Shown: piece after piece, positions 22,576 through 34,190 of the stretch
How the letters are laid out: every line of letters starts with the position of its first letter
How positions within the stretch are numbered: position 1 is the first letter of the stretch
Source: Anthopleura xanthogrammica
Lineage: Eukaryota; Cnidaria; Anthozoa; Actiniaria; Actiniidae
NCBI GenBank assembly: GCA_964019055.1
Contig: OZ025219.1
Coordinates: 8,994,388-9,058,387, forward strand
Reading direction: 5' to 3'
DNA length: 64,000 bases
Translations under genes and position numbers: made by a program
The notes under the pieces: model-generated
The model's input: the letters and a program-made list of their open reading frames with translations, nothing else
Told to the model about the DNA's origin: nothing
Databases searched by the model: none

Positions 22576-25500
22576 ATGGCGGACACGGAGGAAAGTTCGT
22601 ATAAACCGTCTCGACATCGAAGGGATAGAACCGAAAGATCCCATAGAAGGCGGATGGCAGACAGCCGAGACACAAGTACTGGAAATACAGATCTTAACTC
22701 TAGCAATCTAGGCGATAGTGGCGAAGTAAATGAACAGTTACTAAGCCCAGAAAGTGCAGAGAGAGAAGTTTCTCCTCGTATAAAAGAGAAAAGAAGATCT
22801 AAATCTAAAGATGAACCCGAAGCTAATGCCTCTGAAGAAGCACCGACGGAATCTGCAGCCGGGGCAGGAGAGTCTCCTGGAAGACTGCGAATAAAGAAGG
22901 AGAAAAAGAGCGAAAATAGCGCAAGAAAAAGACGAGAAAAGAAAAATCTTCGCGAAAAGCGTCGGTCAACTGGAGTAGTTATTATGCCAACTGGCGAGGT
23001 AAGTTAGCAACCATAAATACACTGCCGTCTTCATCTGGGATCCTAAAACACCCGCTACACTTTAAATATTAAAACAATACTAAACTCTTTAGGTTATAGA
23101 GGAATTTCTGGGGCTTCTTAGCGTAAGGTTTCTGGACAACAGTCAAAGTTTGAGACCACGACGGTCGCCCTTAAAATACAGACAAAGTTACTTCGTGCTG
23201 CTTGAGGCGAGCAAACTTTGACTGTCTGTTGACGGGATTTCGTTGAATTTTCTACTTTTAAACCTGAAATTTGGTTGGAAACTTCCTAAAAGAGTGTTCA
23301 TTTGCAAGATCTTAAGCTCTTGTAAAAAGACAATGCCGTAAAGAAAATCAAAGTTGAAATATTGGCTCAACATGATCAAGTTTTGGTCCAACTTCTAGTC
23401 GAAAATGTAAATTATTTTAATGATTTTTCTCAAAATACTTTGTAAAATATCGAAAAAATGATGAACCCATAGACGTAATTTTCGTCTAATGGGATCTTTA
23501 TCGTATTTTAACTTTCTAAATTGGCCATAATAATTCAATAGTGTCTTTTTTCTATTTTTAAGAGCTTAATTGAAATTTAGTACATACAATTTATCTTAAT
23601 TATGTACAAACCTTATAATTTTATCCTCAAAATGCCGAACGATTTAGTATAGGAAATACTATAACTGTTTCATTTTGACTCCAAGAGATTTCGAATCTTT
23701 ATTTTTGCTTTATTAAAGTTGTTTTTCATGATCGCGAGGTGAAATTACCACTGAGATCTATTGTAGATAATTTACAAACATCTAGTAGTTTATTTCTTAT
23801 CTGACGGGTTCCAATGTTTTATGGTGTGCATTCTTACAATTAGACAATATAGTTCGTCTAAGAAACTTTAAAAATTTTTTTTTAATCTTTACATTGATTT
23901 TCGGAGGTGAACTTAAGGTATTTTTACAACTGATATGTAGTATAAAAGATAATGTCAAATATAGATCCTATCATGGAGAAATGTTCTAAAAATTCTGATT
24001 CTAAGATTTGTGATACTTTTTAAACTTTTAAAGAGGATCTTTCCTTGCATTGCTTTTATTTTATTTTACTAAGAATCAGATGTTTTTGGAAATAATTTCT
24101 TTGACAATATTAGAAATTAATTTAATGAAAAAATAATAATTATACAATATTCATTGGTTTCTTAATTGTTATGTATTTAACTATTATTTAGTGATTAAAA
24201 TTTATTGTGCAATTTATTGTTTAGAGTGATGATGAAGATAACGAAGACCAAAAAGCTATGAAGGCTCACACAAAACAGAACGAACTGTTGGTTCCAGGCG
24301 AAGAACCCGGCGATATTGTGGTGAGGGCATTAAATTATTATTATTAATTATTTCTTACTTATTAATCTTGTATGATGATTATGATGTTGATGATAATGAT
24401 GATGATGATGTTGATGATGACATTCAACTGTGTAGTTTCGAGTTTGCAGTTTATTGTTACTGGAGCTGTTTGATCATTATAAAATTTTCACTCAAAAAAA
24501 CTTTCTAACTCTAAGATTGGTGCATTCTATCATTTTTGGAAGGACTCAACAAAAAAAAAAAAAAAACTTACTAAGCTAGGCACAATTTGTAAGTTTTGGA
24601 AAAACTCCAAATAATTTTTTTTCAAAAAACTATATTACATTTACTTTCTTTTGGAACTTATTTTAGTTTTTAAATTTTATTATAATTACATTACCTTATT
24701 GAGTTTTTTAGCCCAGTGTTTCTACATAAATATACATGTATAAAACAACAGTTTTATTATAAACTTCCTTACTCTATTTTTCTTCTGCTCTTTTCCTTGT
24801 TTTCCTGTTCCTAAAAATAGGTCAAATGTTTTTCAATCATGATAAATATGAAATTCTATATATTTATGTAAGTGCAGATAAGGAACTACACATACTGTAA
24901 ACACAAATACAAAATCTTCAAAACATGCTAATAGAATTCTCATGTGTAATCTAGTTATTGGTCCAGTTTAAATAATCTAGGTGTTGAATTTCATTATTTC
25001 GTTTCATTATTTATGAAAGTTGGATTTTTGGAGTACTTAGAATTTCCAAGTCAACTCACACATGCGAACGCTCATGTTAAGATTTTTTACACCCATGTAC
25101 CTGAAAACCTACACGTTGACGTTTCATGAGCAATCTATTTCTCTTCATTATTTATGACACGTATTTGGATTTTTGGAGTGGTATTTCCAAGATCACTTAT
25201 GCACACACACATGCACAAGCTAGATCCAGAGTTTCTATACACTCTTATACACGTGTATTTTTTTATTTTTTTTTTAATGTTAAAAGAAAATCCAGAATTA
25301 TAGAGAAATGTCTCTTCTATTTGCAGAATATTTCATACAATAACTTGTAGTGTGCAGTGTACATGTTAAAATAATATTTATTCATGATTTATCTGATGTT
25401 AAAGTGCACTAATTTATAGAATTAAAATAGAAAAAATAGATAACAATGGCAGATGAAGTTACGATGTGTTCTTACGAGCTATTGGCTGAGATATCAGTGA

Positions 25501-28500
25501 TGTCATTAGACTTAGAATGAATAATAAACTTTAGTAAAAGGCTAAGCTACTGACCTATACTTAAGACCTTGTGCTCTACTTCTGCTGGTACTACACCTAG
25601 AAATCCTCCTTAACAATCCCACAAGCATTCTTTATTGGTTTTCTGACAAGCCTAAAAGCAAGGCAACCTGTATATTTTATTTGAGAATCATTATCACAAT
25701 GGTAGGTCTTCAATAAGTTACTATGTAAGAAACAGATCAGTTCAAGTGCTGTTCATGGAATTACTAACTTGAGGTGAACTAGTTCCTAATTCACCCAAGT
25801 ATATTTAAATATGTATTATGTTTAATTGGCTGCATTATGTATTTAAAAATATTTCCAAACATTGAATAATGCTGCCAGTAACAAATTCTGTTTAAAAATA
25901 ATGTTATAAAGATTTGATATGTCATATTTAGTTTCCATATTTTCTCAGAGGATTAAAGTCTGGAGTTCAGATATCCATTGTTTAGATTGCAGTTTTAGTT
26001 TTATAATGGTTGCTTCATGAGGTTTATCTTTTTCATTTTCATATACAAAATTTCCATCAATTTTATTGCTTAGAAAATTATGCATAAACACAAGAAAATT
26101 TATCATAATACTCTTACTTTTTCATTTCTCTGTATACATGTAAACTACAAATTCCTTCCTTTTTGATTGTGAATGCCATTAATGATTATTAAAGGAGATA
26201 ATTGTTGAAAAATGATACCCGAGCCTGTTGTCCTGGGAAAATCTTTTTTTATATACCGTAATTGGAAAAAAATGTACTTTCTCATGCAATATCTAGACCA
26301 TTTATCAGCTAATTTGTTGCTACTTACATTTCCACCCACTGTTGTATTTCAAAATCATTTTGAAAGAAAATGGAAGTTTTTGGAACGAAAGTTCTTATTT
26401 CCACAGGTTTTGAATAGGGGAGAAGCATGCATAGCAACGTGTTAGCCGATTTGTTCTATAGCACTAAACCTTGAAGAATTCTAGTTTCATGAATTTAGAC
26501 TCTAAAAGAATAAATATTCTCTGTGTAAAATTTATTTTCTATTTTATTTAATTCATTATTTTAGTTTAATTTGCATTGTATCTTACCTAGTTTGAAGTCA
26601 ATTTTTGCTCATTTTACATGTTTATCTTTCGAGTTCTCCCATGTGTTTTGATGCTCCTCTAAAGAGCTTCCCCATCTATTTTTATCTTTAGTTATGCTTC
26701 TCAGATTTCTTGTTATTGTAAGGATATATCTCTGACATAAGTAAAGTTGTTTTCTAAAATAAAACCATAATACAAACAGATAACACCTGTCAACAAGACC
26801 TCTGTATGTTGAAAAGTTTACATACAAAATAGTTCTAGTGTTGAAAAATGTTTTCAGGATGTAAATGTATGTCGGTCAAAAAGAAACACTTTTGAAGCTG
26901 TTTGGTTAAACAGCACAGTTTATTTGTGTTGCTTGACTATCCTTGTATCGTCTTTCATCAACTTGTAATTAAGGAACACTAATTATGCTCATACTCATAC
27001 TCATCTTTTACTCCAAAGAACATCTGAAACATCAGTATTGTTACAAACTTTTTTACCCAGTGTTTAAGTTTCCTTCTTATTCACTTGTTGTATAGACTCC
27101 TTGCAGCACGTCAGAATTTAGCTCAATTTGGAGGACAAAACAATAGCTTCAAATTCTCAGGAGATTGAAATTCTGTTGTTTTGTCCTCCAAATTGAGCTG
27201 CTTTGAGGTCACATGAAAGGGGTCTATTCAACACACTAACACAGTACCAACTAGTAACCACTAGTTATTATCAGTCTAAACATGATATGTTAGGCTTAGT
27301 TTGCAGCTTATTGTAGTCATAAAAATATCATTCCCAAATTCATACAATACCACTCTGTACCTTGATCATAGACTCATTTACTCAGGGTTGACCTCATTTC
27401 ATCAAAATATTCTCAAATATCAACAGTAAAGTAAAGAATGCACAACTTCAACAATACAGACATTTTGAAATTCCACAAAATCAAGGCTAACCTTGAGTAA
27501 CAGAAAGTAAAAACTGTGGTATTCCATAGAAGGGGAATGGGGAATATTAGTTAGAGCAGGGTCTTCAATTAAATTTCTTTTTTCTTTTTTTTCTTTTTCC
27601 AGGCAAATGCCAAAGGGTGAGTAGCAGTTTTTTGATAACATATAATATCCTTAGTTCATTTGCTTGAAATTCTTTAGAATCGCAGATATTTGTTTTTATT
27701 TATTTATTTATTATTATTAATATTTTTTGTAGTGTTCCAAACATAAGGATAGATGATAAAGTGGTGAGTATAGAGATTACGAATACCAGACCAGTCACTA
27801 GGGGTGGTACCAATACCAGGCCAGTCACCAGGGGTGGTGAGAATACCAGGGCAGTCACCAGGGGCGGTGCCAATACCAGGCCGGTCACCAGGGGTGGTGA
27901 GAATACCAGACCAGTCACTAGGGGTGGTACCAATACCAGGCTAGTCACCAGGGGTGGTGCAAAGATGTTTTTGTTACTTCACACATGAAATGCCAAATAC
28001 AAACCCCAAGCAAATTTCAGGATTTTTTTGAAACACCAGACATTGAGCAGTTGTGACCATGATTTTAATCACATCTGCTGACTCTTTATTTTTCCATCTT
28101 TTTGCCATGTTCATGGTGTTCAATAGTTTTAAAATAATAGGGGAAGACCATGAACTAGCCTAGAACAAGTCCTACTCTGTGTAAAGTGTATGTGAAGCTA
28201 TCATTTCTTTTTTCTTTACAGAAGAATGATAGTGATACTATAGCCAACCAGAAACTGTCAGAAAAGGTAGACGAATATGAATTGCAGATTGACGATTTCA
28301 AGTCTAAGCTTGAGAGAGCCAACAAGGTAGGAAATATTTAAGAAATTAAATATTCATATTCATCAAATGGTAAATGAAATAATACGGGTTCCAGATATCC
28401 AGGGTAAGATTCTAGTGATGCAAGTCCATGGGGTGCAGCCTCAAGGTCAGGATAACTGGAAGTTCGCGATATCTGGGGTTCAAAATTATGGTACTCTACT

Positions 28501-28984
28501 GAAGTTATGGATGCCATCATTGGGTGATGAAGTGGTTTACTGCTTGCCCCCCTCCCCTTCCCCCAATGCTGTGGTCCAGATTTGAGCCCCGACTCAGACT
28601 GGATCATATGTGAGTCGAGTTTGTTTGATGTGTTGTTCTCTCCCTGACCACGGGTTCTTTTTTTCTCCTGATACTCTGGTTTTCCTCCCTCCGTAAAAAT
28701 TAACATGTGAGTTGGGTGTTGTGGATAGTGAATGTGGTGGTAATGCTTGTGGAGCAAACCTCATGGAAGAGCCCTGTATGGGGAGTGATGGTTGAAAAAA
28801 TATAAGTTTTATAAGTTGGTAGGTCTCTGGGGATAAAACAAAACTATACATATCTTATTAACTAAACTATTTTTGTTTCATTGCACAGGATTTGGAACAG
28901 TTGAGACTCGATAACCAGCGACTTAAAGATGAAAATAGTGCATTACTACGTGTAGTCAATCAATTATCTACCAAGAAAAAATGA
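22576..28984 (+). CDS. Stand-alone MYPT C-terminal-like protein (about 254 aa)
   Basis: Exons are 22576-22998, 24225-24320, 27603-27616, 27733-27763, 28222-28326 and 28889-28984. All phases close and the model has 254 codons plus TGA. The N-terminus is Ser/Arg/Glu-rich and starts MADTEESSYKPSRHRRDRTE. NLREKRRSTGVVIMPTGE follows, keeping the RRSTGV inhibitory site of vertebrate MYPT1. Then come an acidic segment (SDDEDNEDQK) and a coiled coil ending DNQRLKDENSALLRVVNQLS. No ankyrin repeats or PP1-binding motif are present. The ATG has a good context (aaatATGG), with an in-frame TAG 72 nt upstream. Vertebrate PPP1R12B makes a comparable short zipper-bearing product (M20) from an internal promoter, which is a useful analogy. 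Alternatively the first exon could be internal (a weak acceptor ends at 22506) and serve as an alternative 3' end of the upstream gene; I consider this less likely. Confidence 0.8.
23112..23236. mobile_element. Small foldback in intron 1 of MYPT-like gene
   Basis: acaacagtcaaagtttg (about 23117) is inverted as caaactttgactgtctgttg ending near 23232. No coding content. Confidence 0.55.
24321..27602 (+). other. Long intron 2 of MYPT-like gene
   Basis: AT-rich intron of 3.3 kb. It holds a short (GAT)n run at 24373-24421 and a family-1 MITE at 27091-27226. No exon candidate is visible. Confidence 0.6.
27091..27226 (+). mobile_element. Foldback MITE, family 1
   Basis: tatagactccttgcagcacg at the left and gaaaggggtcta at the right, with the family's inverted arms tcaatttggaggacaaaaca / ttgtcctccaaattgagctg. 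TA borders as in the copy at 6763. Confidence 0.85.
27776..27960 (+). repeat. 30-bp minisatellite beside a 5' splice site
   Basis: About six units of aataccaggccagtcaccag plus gggtggtgag / gggtggtacc, alternating between two types, start 12 nt after the exon border at 27763. The gagaatacc-type units contain gtggtgag, which resembles the true donor (gtg|gtgagt). Open frames on both strands come from the 30-bp period. Confidence 0.9.
28517..28806 (+). mobile_element. SINE copy, second subfamily
   Basis: The head is ggtgatgaagtggtttactg with a degenerate B box (cagatttgagccccga). The middle has ggttttcctccctccgtaaa and the tail gtggtggtaatgcttgtgga ... gagtgatggttg. A sister copy at 38527-38815 shares the whole tail. 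Confidence 0.65.
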
Positions 28985-29406
28985 GCCAACCAATGTAATT
29001 ATGACTGATGCTTGTTACTGTAGGTTATTTGTTATTACAGTCTATGTCAGATAGTATATAACCATGCATATGGACCATTTGCAAGATAATATTTACTGTG
29101 CCGAGAAGTTGGTGACAATCCATGGTCTCAGATGCATACCTTGGGTGGGGTTGTTGATGAAGTATTGAATTCTCCTTACATATAGCTTTAGTAAAAGAGT
29201 AGGACTATAATGGAGAAATTACACCTTCATCATATTCTTCTGTCACTAAATATCTTTTGATGCATCGTGCTAAGAGCAGCTGTCATGGGACTCGATATGT
29301 TCATTAATTCTCTGTGTTACTTGAGCATGGACGGTAATTCTTTACCAGGTTACTCTTTGGTAATCTTGAGGAGACTAATAGTGAAATTTGCTACTTGAAA
29401 AATAGG

Positions 29407-29563
29407 CTAAAAATGGCTGCTCAATGTCTGGCCAAATGCCGACTTCGGCCAGCCCTATTGACCAGTCTCATTGAATGTAACTGTTCCAATTTGACCTGAG
29501 TCCAACGTGACCCGGGTATCATGTCCGGCCATTGAGCAGCCACCATATTTAGTCCTGCCTGAA
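29407..29563. mobile_element. Foldback element
   Basis: gctaaaaatggctgctcaat (left) is inverted as cattgagcagccaccatatt (right), with inner tctggcc / ggccgga-type pairs. Confidence 0.6.
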
Positions 29564-30346
29564 TTAGTTCTAGCATGAATTGTGTTGATAAAATTGAAGA
29601 GATTTTTGAAAGTTCACCTCTCTGAATTCCAAAGAAATATTAGTAATGACCTCTCGGTGCAAAGCATTATGGGACAGGAATTGAGGTGATTATGATGGCT
29701 GTGGTATATGATTTGGGTCTCACAACCAACAAGCCAATGCCAGCATTGTCTTTCTTTGAATTTCATAAAGGTGAATTTCTTTGCATTTATCAGACCATGC
29801 TAGCAGTAAAACAAACCAAAGGCAAGTACAGTATTTGTGTAGAATGGATGAGGTGAGGTTTGCATGAGTGTAAAAAATAATGCCTTGAATCAATCCATCT
29901 TCAGTACTTTTTTGCCCTCTTTCAATAGCTCTCTTGGGTAAAAAGCATAGCTATTATTAATACTCGGCTGATATTTTCTAAACGGAAATGCATATCTTGA
30001 AAAGGGTTAACCCATTGACTTCGAAACTTCAAGACTGGGCCCTTAGTACACTTTGCAAAACTCTGAGAACTCTCATAAAATAATGCTGCTGAATTCAGCT
30101 TTTTTTAAAAGTATTTTTGTAATCTCCCTAAAATTGAATCTAAAATTTAGAAATGGCATAAATGAAAGTCTTTTTTTTTTATTTTGATAATTGGCAATTA
30201 ATAGCATGGTAGTTGATCAAGATAGACTATTCAGCTTAAGATGTTATATCCATACAATGGCATTGCAGCATTCAGGATGACGTTTTGTAACGAGAATGAA
30301 GGTTTGGCAAACTAGTACTAATTTCTAACAAGTTAAATTCCAATTT

Positions 30347-30760
30347 GATCTCTGAGTTAGCCATGTCCTGACTTAGATCAGCCCAGAGGCTGTTTCATGG
30401 TTCGATCTGTGAGTTAGTCATGCCTTGACTTAGATCAGCCCAGAGGTTGTTTCAGGGTTTGATCTGTGAGTTAGCCATGGCGTGACTTAGATCAGCCCAG
30501 AGGCTGTTTCAAGGTTTGATCTGTGAGTTAGCCATGCCCTGACTTAGATCAGCCCAGAGGCTGTTTCAGGGTTCGATCTGTGAGGTAGCCATGCCCTGAC
30601 TTAGATCAGCCCAGAGGTTGTTTCAGGGTTTGATCTGTTAGTTAGCCATGCCCTGACTTAGATCAGCCTAGAGGCTGTTTCAGGGTTTGATCTGTGAGTT
30701 AGCCATGCTCTGACTTGGATCAGCTCAGAGGTTGTTTCAGGGTATTGATAAAACTTGAAG
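30347..30760 (+). repeat. Seven-copy array of the 57-bp SINE tail unit
   Basis: The unit gatctgtgagttagccatgc ... cttagatcagcccagagg ... tgtttcaggg repeats seven times at 57-bp spacing. It is preceded by the SINE's own aaattccaatttgatc and followed by its 3' end (tattgataaaacttgaagg). It is a 5'-truncated SINE with an expanded tail. Confidence 0.85.
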
Positions 30761-31502
30761 GTTTTTTTAGTTTTGATACAGATTCAACCACTTTAGAGAA
30801 AGCACTTTCCTGGACTTAATATTTCCAAACAAATTTTCTACTGTTGTAATATTCTTTATAAAACATTCCTAACTGAAAATCAAAATTTCTAAGATGCATT
30901 TTTCAAGTACGATTTTGTATCTCTTGGTGATGACTCACTGTCTGTTTTCGTAGATGGCTAACTTTTCAACTGGGTGAATTTGTATTTTGAAATACCAGAA
31001 AAAGTAAATATTGCTGAAAACTTTAGGAAATTCAGGTTTGAATGCTCAAGTTTTGTATAAAATATAAGCTAACGATTTCGTTCCCTAAGAAGGGTAGAGA
31101 TTACCATAAAATTTGTGATGCTGTTGCCATAGTAAAAGATAGCCAGGGCTAGGCTTTGTATCTTTTCTCTCATTTTTATAGCGTTTTCTTGATAACTTAT
31201 GCTGAAAGATGGTCATTTTGAGCCTTTCTAGAATTTTAATTCATGATTTTAATGCTTCGTCTGAGTTCAAACCATGGATGGTAGGTTGGTACTTCATGTT
31301 ATTCATATTTATATTGTTTCCTAGGCAAAAGTACAGTATGAACAACATTATCCACATTAAATGAAGTACCAACCTACTAGCAAAAGTTCAGAATATAATA
31401 ATGGTAGTGTTACTAAAAGTATAAGATTATTAAGCTATTTTGAAATAATAAAATACCTTCTCAAACAGTAGCAGAATCAGAAGAAAATGATCATGAAATT
31501 TT

Positions 31503-31738
31503 AGGGGCTGTTCATTTTTTATCAGGAAGGGGGGCAGTGTTATATAACCCATTAAAGAAATCTTACCCCACCCCCCTTCTCCATTGTTGCATAAAAGAAG
31601 TAGCCCCCCCTGTATTCTGTTCTGTTTATTGTAAAAGAGCTGTGTGACTTGAATGCATTTATGTGCCCCCCCCTGAGCCTGATTTTAATGCCCTTCCTCA
31701 AATCCTCCCTCCCCCAGGTAAAAAATGAACAGTCCCTT
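31503..31738. mobile_element. Foldback element with 18-bp inverted ends
   Basis: aggggctgttcattttttat at the left and gtaaaaaatgaacagtccct at the right are inverted. The interior is C/G-run rich (ggaaggggggcag; cctccctcccccagg). Confidence 0.75.
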
Positions 31739-31933
31739 ACTCCTGCATAAGCTACAAGCTGTTTATGAGAGTTTGAAGTCAGGCAATAAAATATACCAAG
31801 AAAGCTCAGCCTTACTGCTGTTAATTCCTGGATATTGACACTAAATAGATATGGAAATTGGCATCAAATAGAAATCTTTCTATCTTACAATACCAGTAAT
31901 TCCCTAGTCAACACTAGCAACCTAGAGATAAAA

Positions 31934-32106
31934 TAGCCCACTTTCGATTATTCTGCTTGAGTGATCACTTACAAAACAATTCAAGGTAAGGCTCCAGGTA
32001 AACAAAAGAATATATTAGGATTACTCCATTGTTTCCCTGGAGCCTCATCTTGAAATCCTTTGTTCATGAACACTCAGCCCAAATATCAAAACTGGCTATT
32101 TTGGGC
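31934..32106. mobile_element. Foldback MITE, family 3
   Basis: tagcccactttcgattattc, gagtgatca and aaggctccagg arms, with inverted ccctggagcctcatcttgaa and aaactggctattttggg. Related copies at 39943-40106 and 40954-41141. Confidence 0.75.
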
Positions 32107-32289
32107 AGAAATCTTTCAGCTATCTTACAATACTAGTTATTTTCCTGGTCCGTGCTAGCAAGCTAGAGATGAAATTTTTGACATTTGTTTATAGTAATAT
32201 TTTACTTGTATAGTAATAGAAAAACTTGACTTTCTTTCACGATAACTGTATATCAAGATGCTGCACTTTCCATGGATGCCATTTTTCAG

Positions 32290-32480
32290 CAGCAGTTACA
32301 CCCATTTTCATAATTACTCGACCAACACAGCCCAAGACGTCTGGGTTTTTGGCTGCTGTCAGTCAAGAATTAACTGGCTCAGACTGTTGAAAATTTTATT
32401 GATTGAAGCCAAAAACCCAGACAACTTCAATTATAGCTTGTCATTTGGGTTGTATAATTATGAAAAATTATGGGTGTAAT
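32290..32480. mobile_element. Foldback element
   Basis: agttacacccattttcataa (left) is inverted as ttatgaaaaattatgggtgt (right), with a second inner pair gtctgggtttttggct / agccaaaaacccagac. Confidence 0.7.
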
Positions 32481-33398
32481 GATTTTCTTAGATTAATTTG
32501 AGTAAAAAAAGATTGCATAACAAATCTACTTTAAGAGTCTAAAATTAACATAAAACAGCTTTTATTTTTATAAAATGAATAACTATCCATTTCTAAATGC
32601 CATTTTTCACATAAATGAGAGGTTTTCTAGGAATGCATTTTTAAGGGCAGCAAAAGATTTTGTAATAAGGGAGGAGAGAGTGAGGATAATATGTCATTCT
32701 TGGACAGAATGATAAAGACTTGGGGGGAGGGGGAGGGGGGTAATGTCATTAGTGCACTTTTTCCATGTGTATAATTAGATCTTGTAACTATTATTATTAT
32801 ATATCCTTGCGACCAGTATTTTGTGGTCCGAAATCTGTGAATGTAGAAGATAGAGGTTAGATATAGACCAGATTCTAAAGGGTTCTTTAGAATGCATGAG
32901 AATGAGGCTTATAGGGCAGTGGAAATATTGACATTCTTAATCAAGAGAAAAATTCTTTTTACTGTCTATTACATTATGAAAATTTAGGGATAAGAATGAT
33001 AGATGCAATTGTATAGAAGTTTTGCATGAACACATGATATAACATTGTTGATGGCCGAAGCAATACTATAGTTTTACATGCGAAAGAATTCAATTCCCCA
33101 CAGTAAAGGGATTCTATTGTTCTTTCATCTAACATGGCTAATCATGTGATCAAAAGTTGCCCTAGAAGCCTCGTTTTCATGCAGTATTGTACCCTTTTCA
33201 GAATGAGGCTACTAGGTGTATCTTATGATAGAGTGGTTTTAGGGTTTTCTATTATAAATGACAACTACTTTGAAACCACTTTTTGCTAATTATATGAATA
33301 TAGAATTGTTTTTTTTATGATTCCTGATAGTGTTTCTTGTTTCTTATTATGACTTGTAGTACATACAGGCCATGTATTGTTCTTTTGCATAACTGGAA

Positions 33399-33830
33399 TT
33401 AAGGGTGGCGTACAGGAAATACACTTGCCTCTCACCTCTGGTCTTGGGTTTGATTCCTGGACTCAACAACACATACACTAGGGATTCAAGGTGTAGTGGT
33501 AGTGCACTTGTCTTTCACCTCTGGTCTTGGGTTTGATTCCTGGACTCAACATCACATACACTAGGGAATCAAGGGTGGTGTAGTGGTAGTGCACTTGTCT
33601 TTCACCTCTGGTCTTGGGCTTGATTCCTGAACTCAACAACACATACATTAGGGAATCAAGGGTGGTGTAGTGGTAGTGCACTTGTCTTTCACCTCTGGTC
33701 TTGGGTTTGATTCCTGGATTCAACCACACATACACTAGGGAATCAAGGGTGGTGTTGTGGTAGTGCACTTGTCTTTCAACTCTGGTCTTGTTTTTGATTC
33801 CTGGACTCGGCATCACATGCAAGTAGAGTT
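33399..33830 (+). repeat. Tandem array of five tRNA-like SINE heads
   Basis: Units start near 33399, 33481, 33564, 33651 and 33738 (82-87 bp apart). Each contains an A-box-like ggtgtagtggtagtgcactt and a B-box-like gggtttgattcctggac about 35 bp later. The array leads into the body of one SINE. Confidence 0.85.
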
Positions 33831-34190
33831 TGTTAGGTCTCCTCCCTGATTTGAAGGTTTGTCTTCAGTTTTCCTCCCTCCACAAAACCTAACACACTCA
33901 ATATTCCAATAGACCAATTTGGCTTGGGCGTAATGTTTTCCCAATTCAGATCCCTAGGGGATCATTTCTTTGTTTAATGGTTATGCATGAGAAGACACAT
34001 GAATATGGATACAAATCAAACAAAGAATCTTGTTCTCATGGGAATGACACGTGGTCTGAAATGAGAAAACATTACACCCAAGGTAAATTGGTCTATTCAA
34101 TGTGTGAGTTAGTCATGCCGCCCCGCCCGACTGTGAGTTAGCCGTGCCCTGCTTAGATCAGCCCAGGGGTTGTTTCAGGGTTCAATAAAA
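33831..34190 (+). mobile_element. SINE body interrupted by a family-2 MITE
   Basis: The SINE body (tagagtttgttaggtctcct, tttcctccctccacaaaacc) breaks at 33910. The MITE occupies 33911-34095 (tagaccaatttggcttgggc ... ttggtcta). The SINE tail resumes after it (gtgagttagtcatgcc, aataaaatttgcagg). The MITE is therefore the younger insertion. Confidence 0.8.

Noticed and set aside
27700..27988. 30-bp direct repeats resembling a CRISPR array, with frames on both strands
   Set aside because: Units are contiguous without unique spacers, in an animal intron. It is a minisatellite.
33399..33830. Possible cluster of true tRNA genes
   Set aside because: A- and B-box-like motifs are present, but no acceptor stem or anticodon arm can be formed and SINE body follows. 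tRNA-derived SINE heads.
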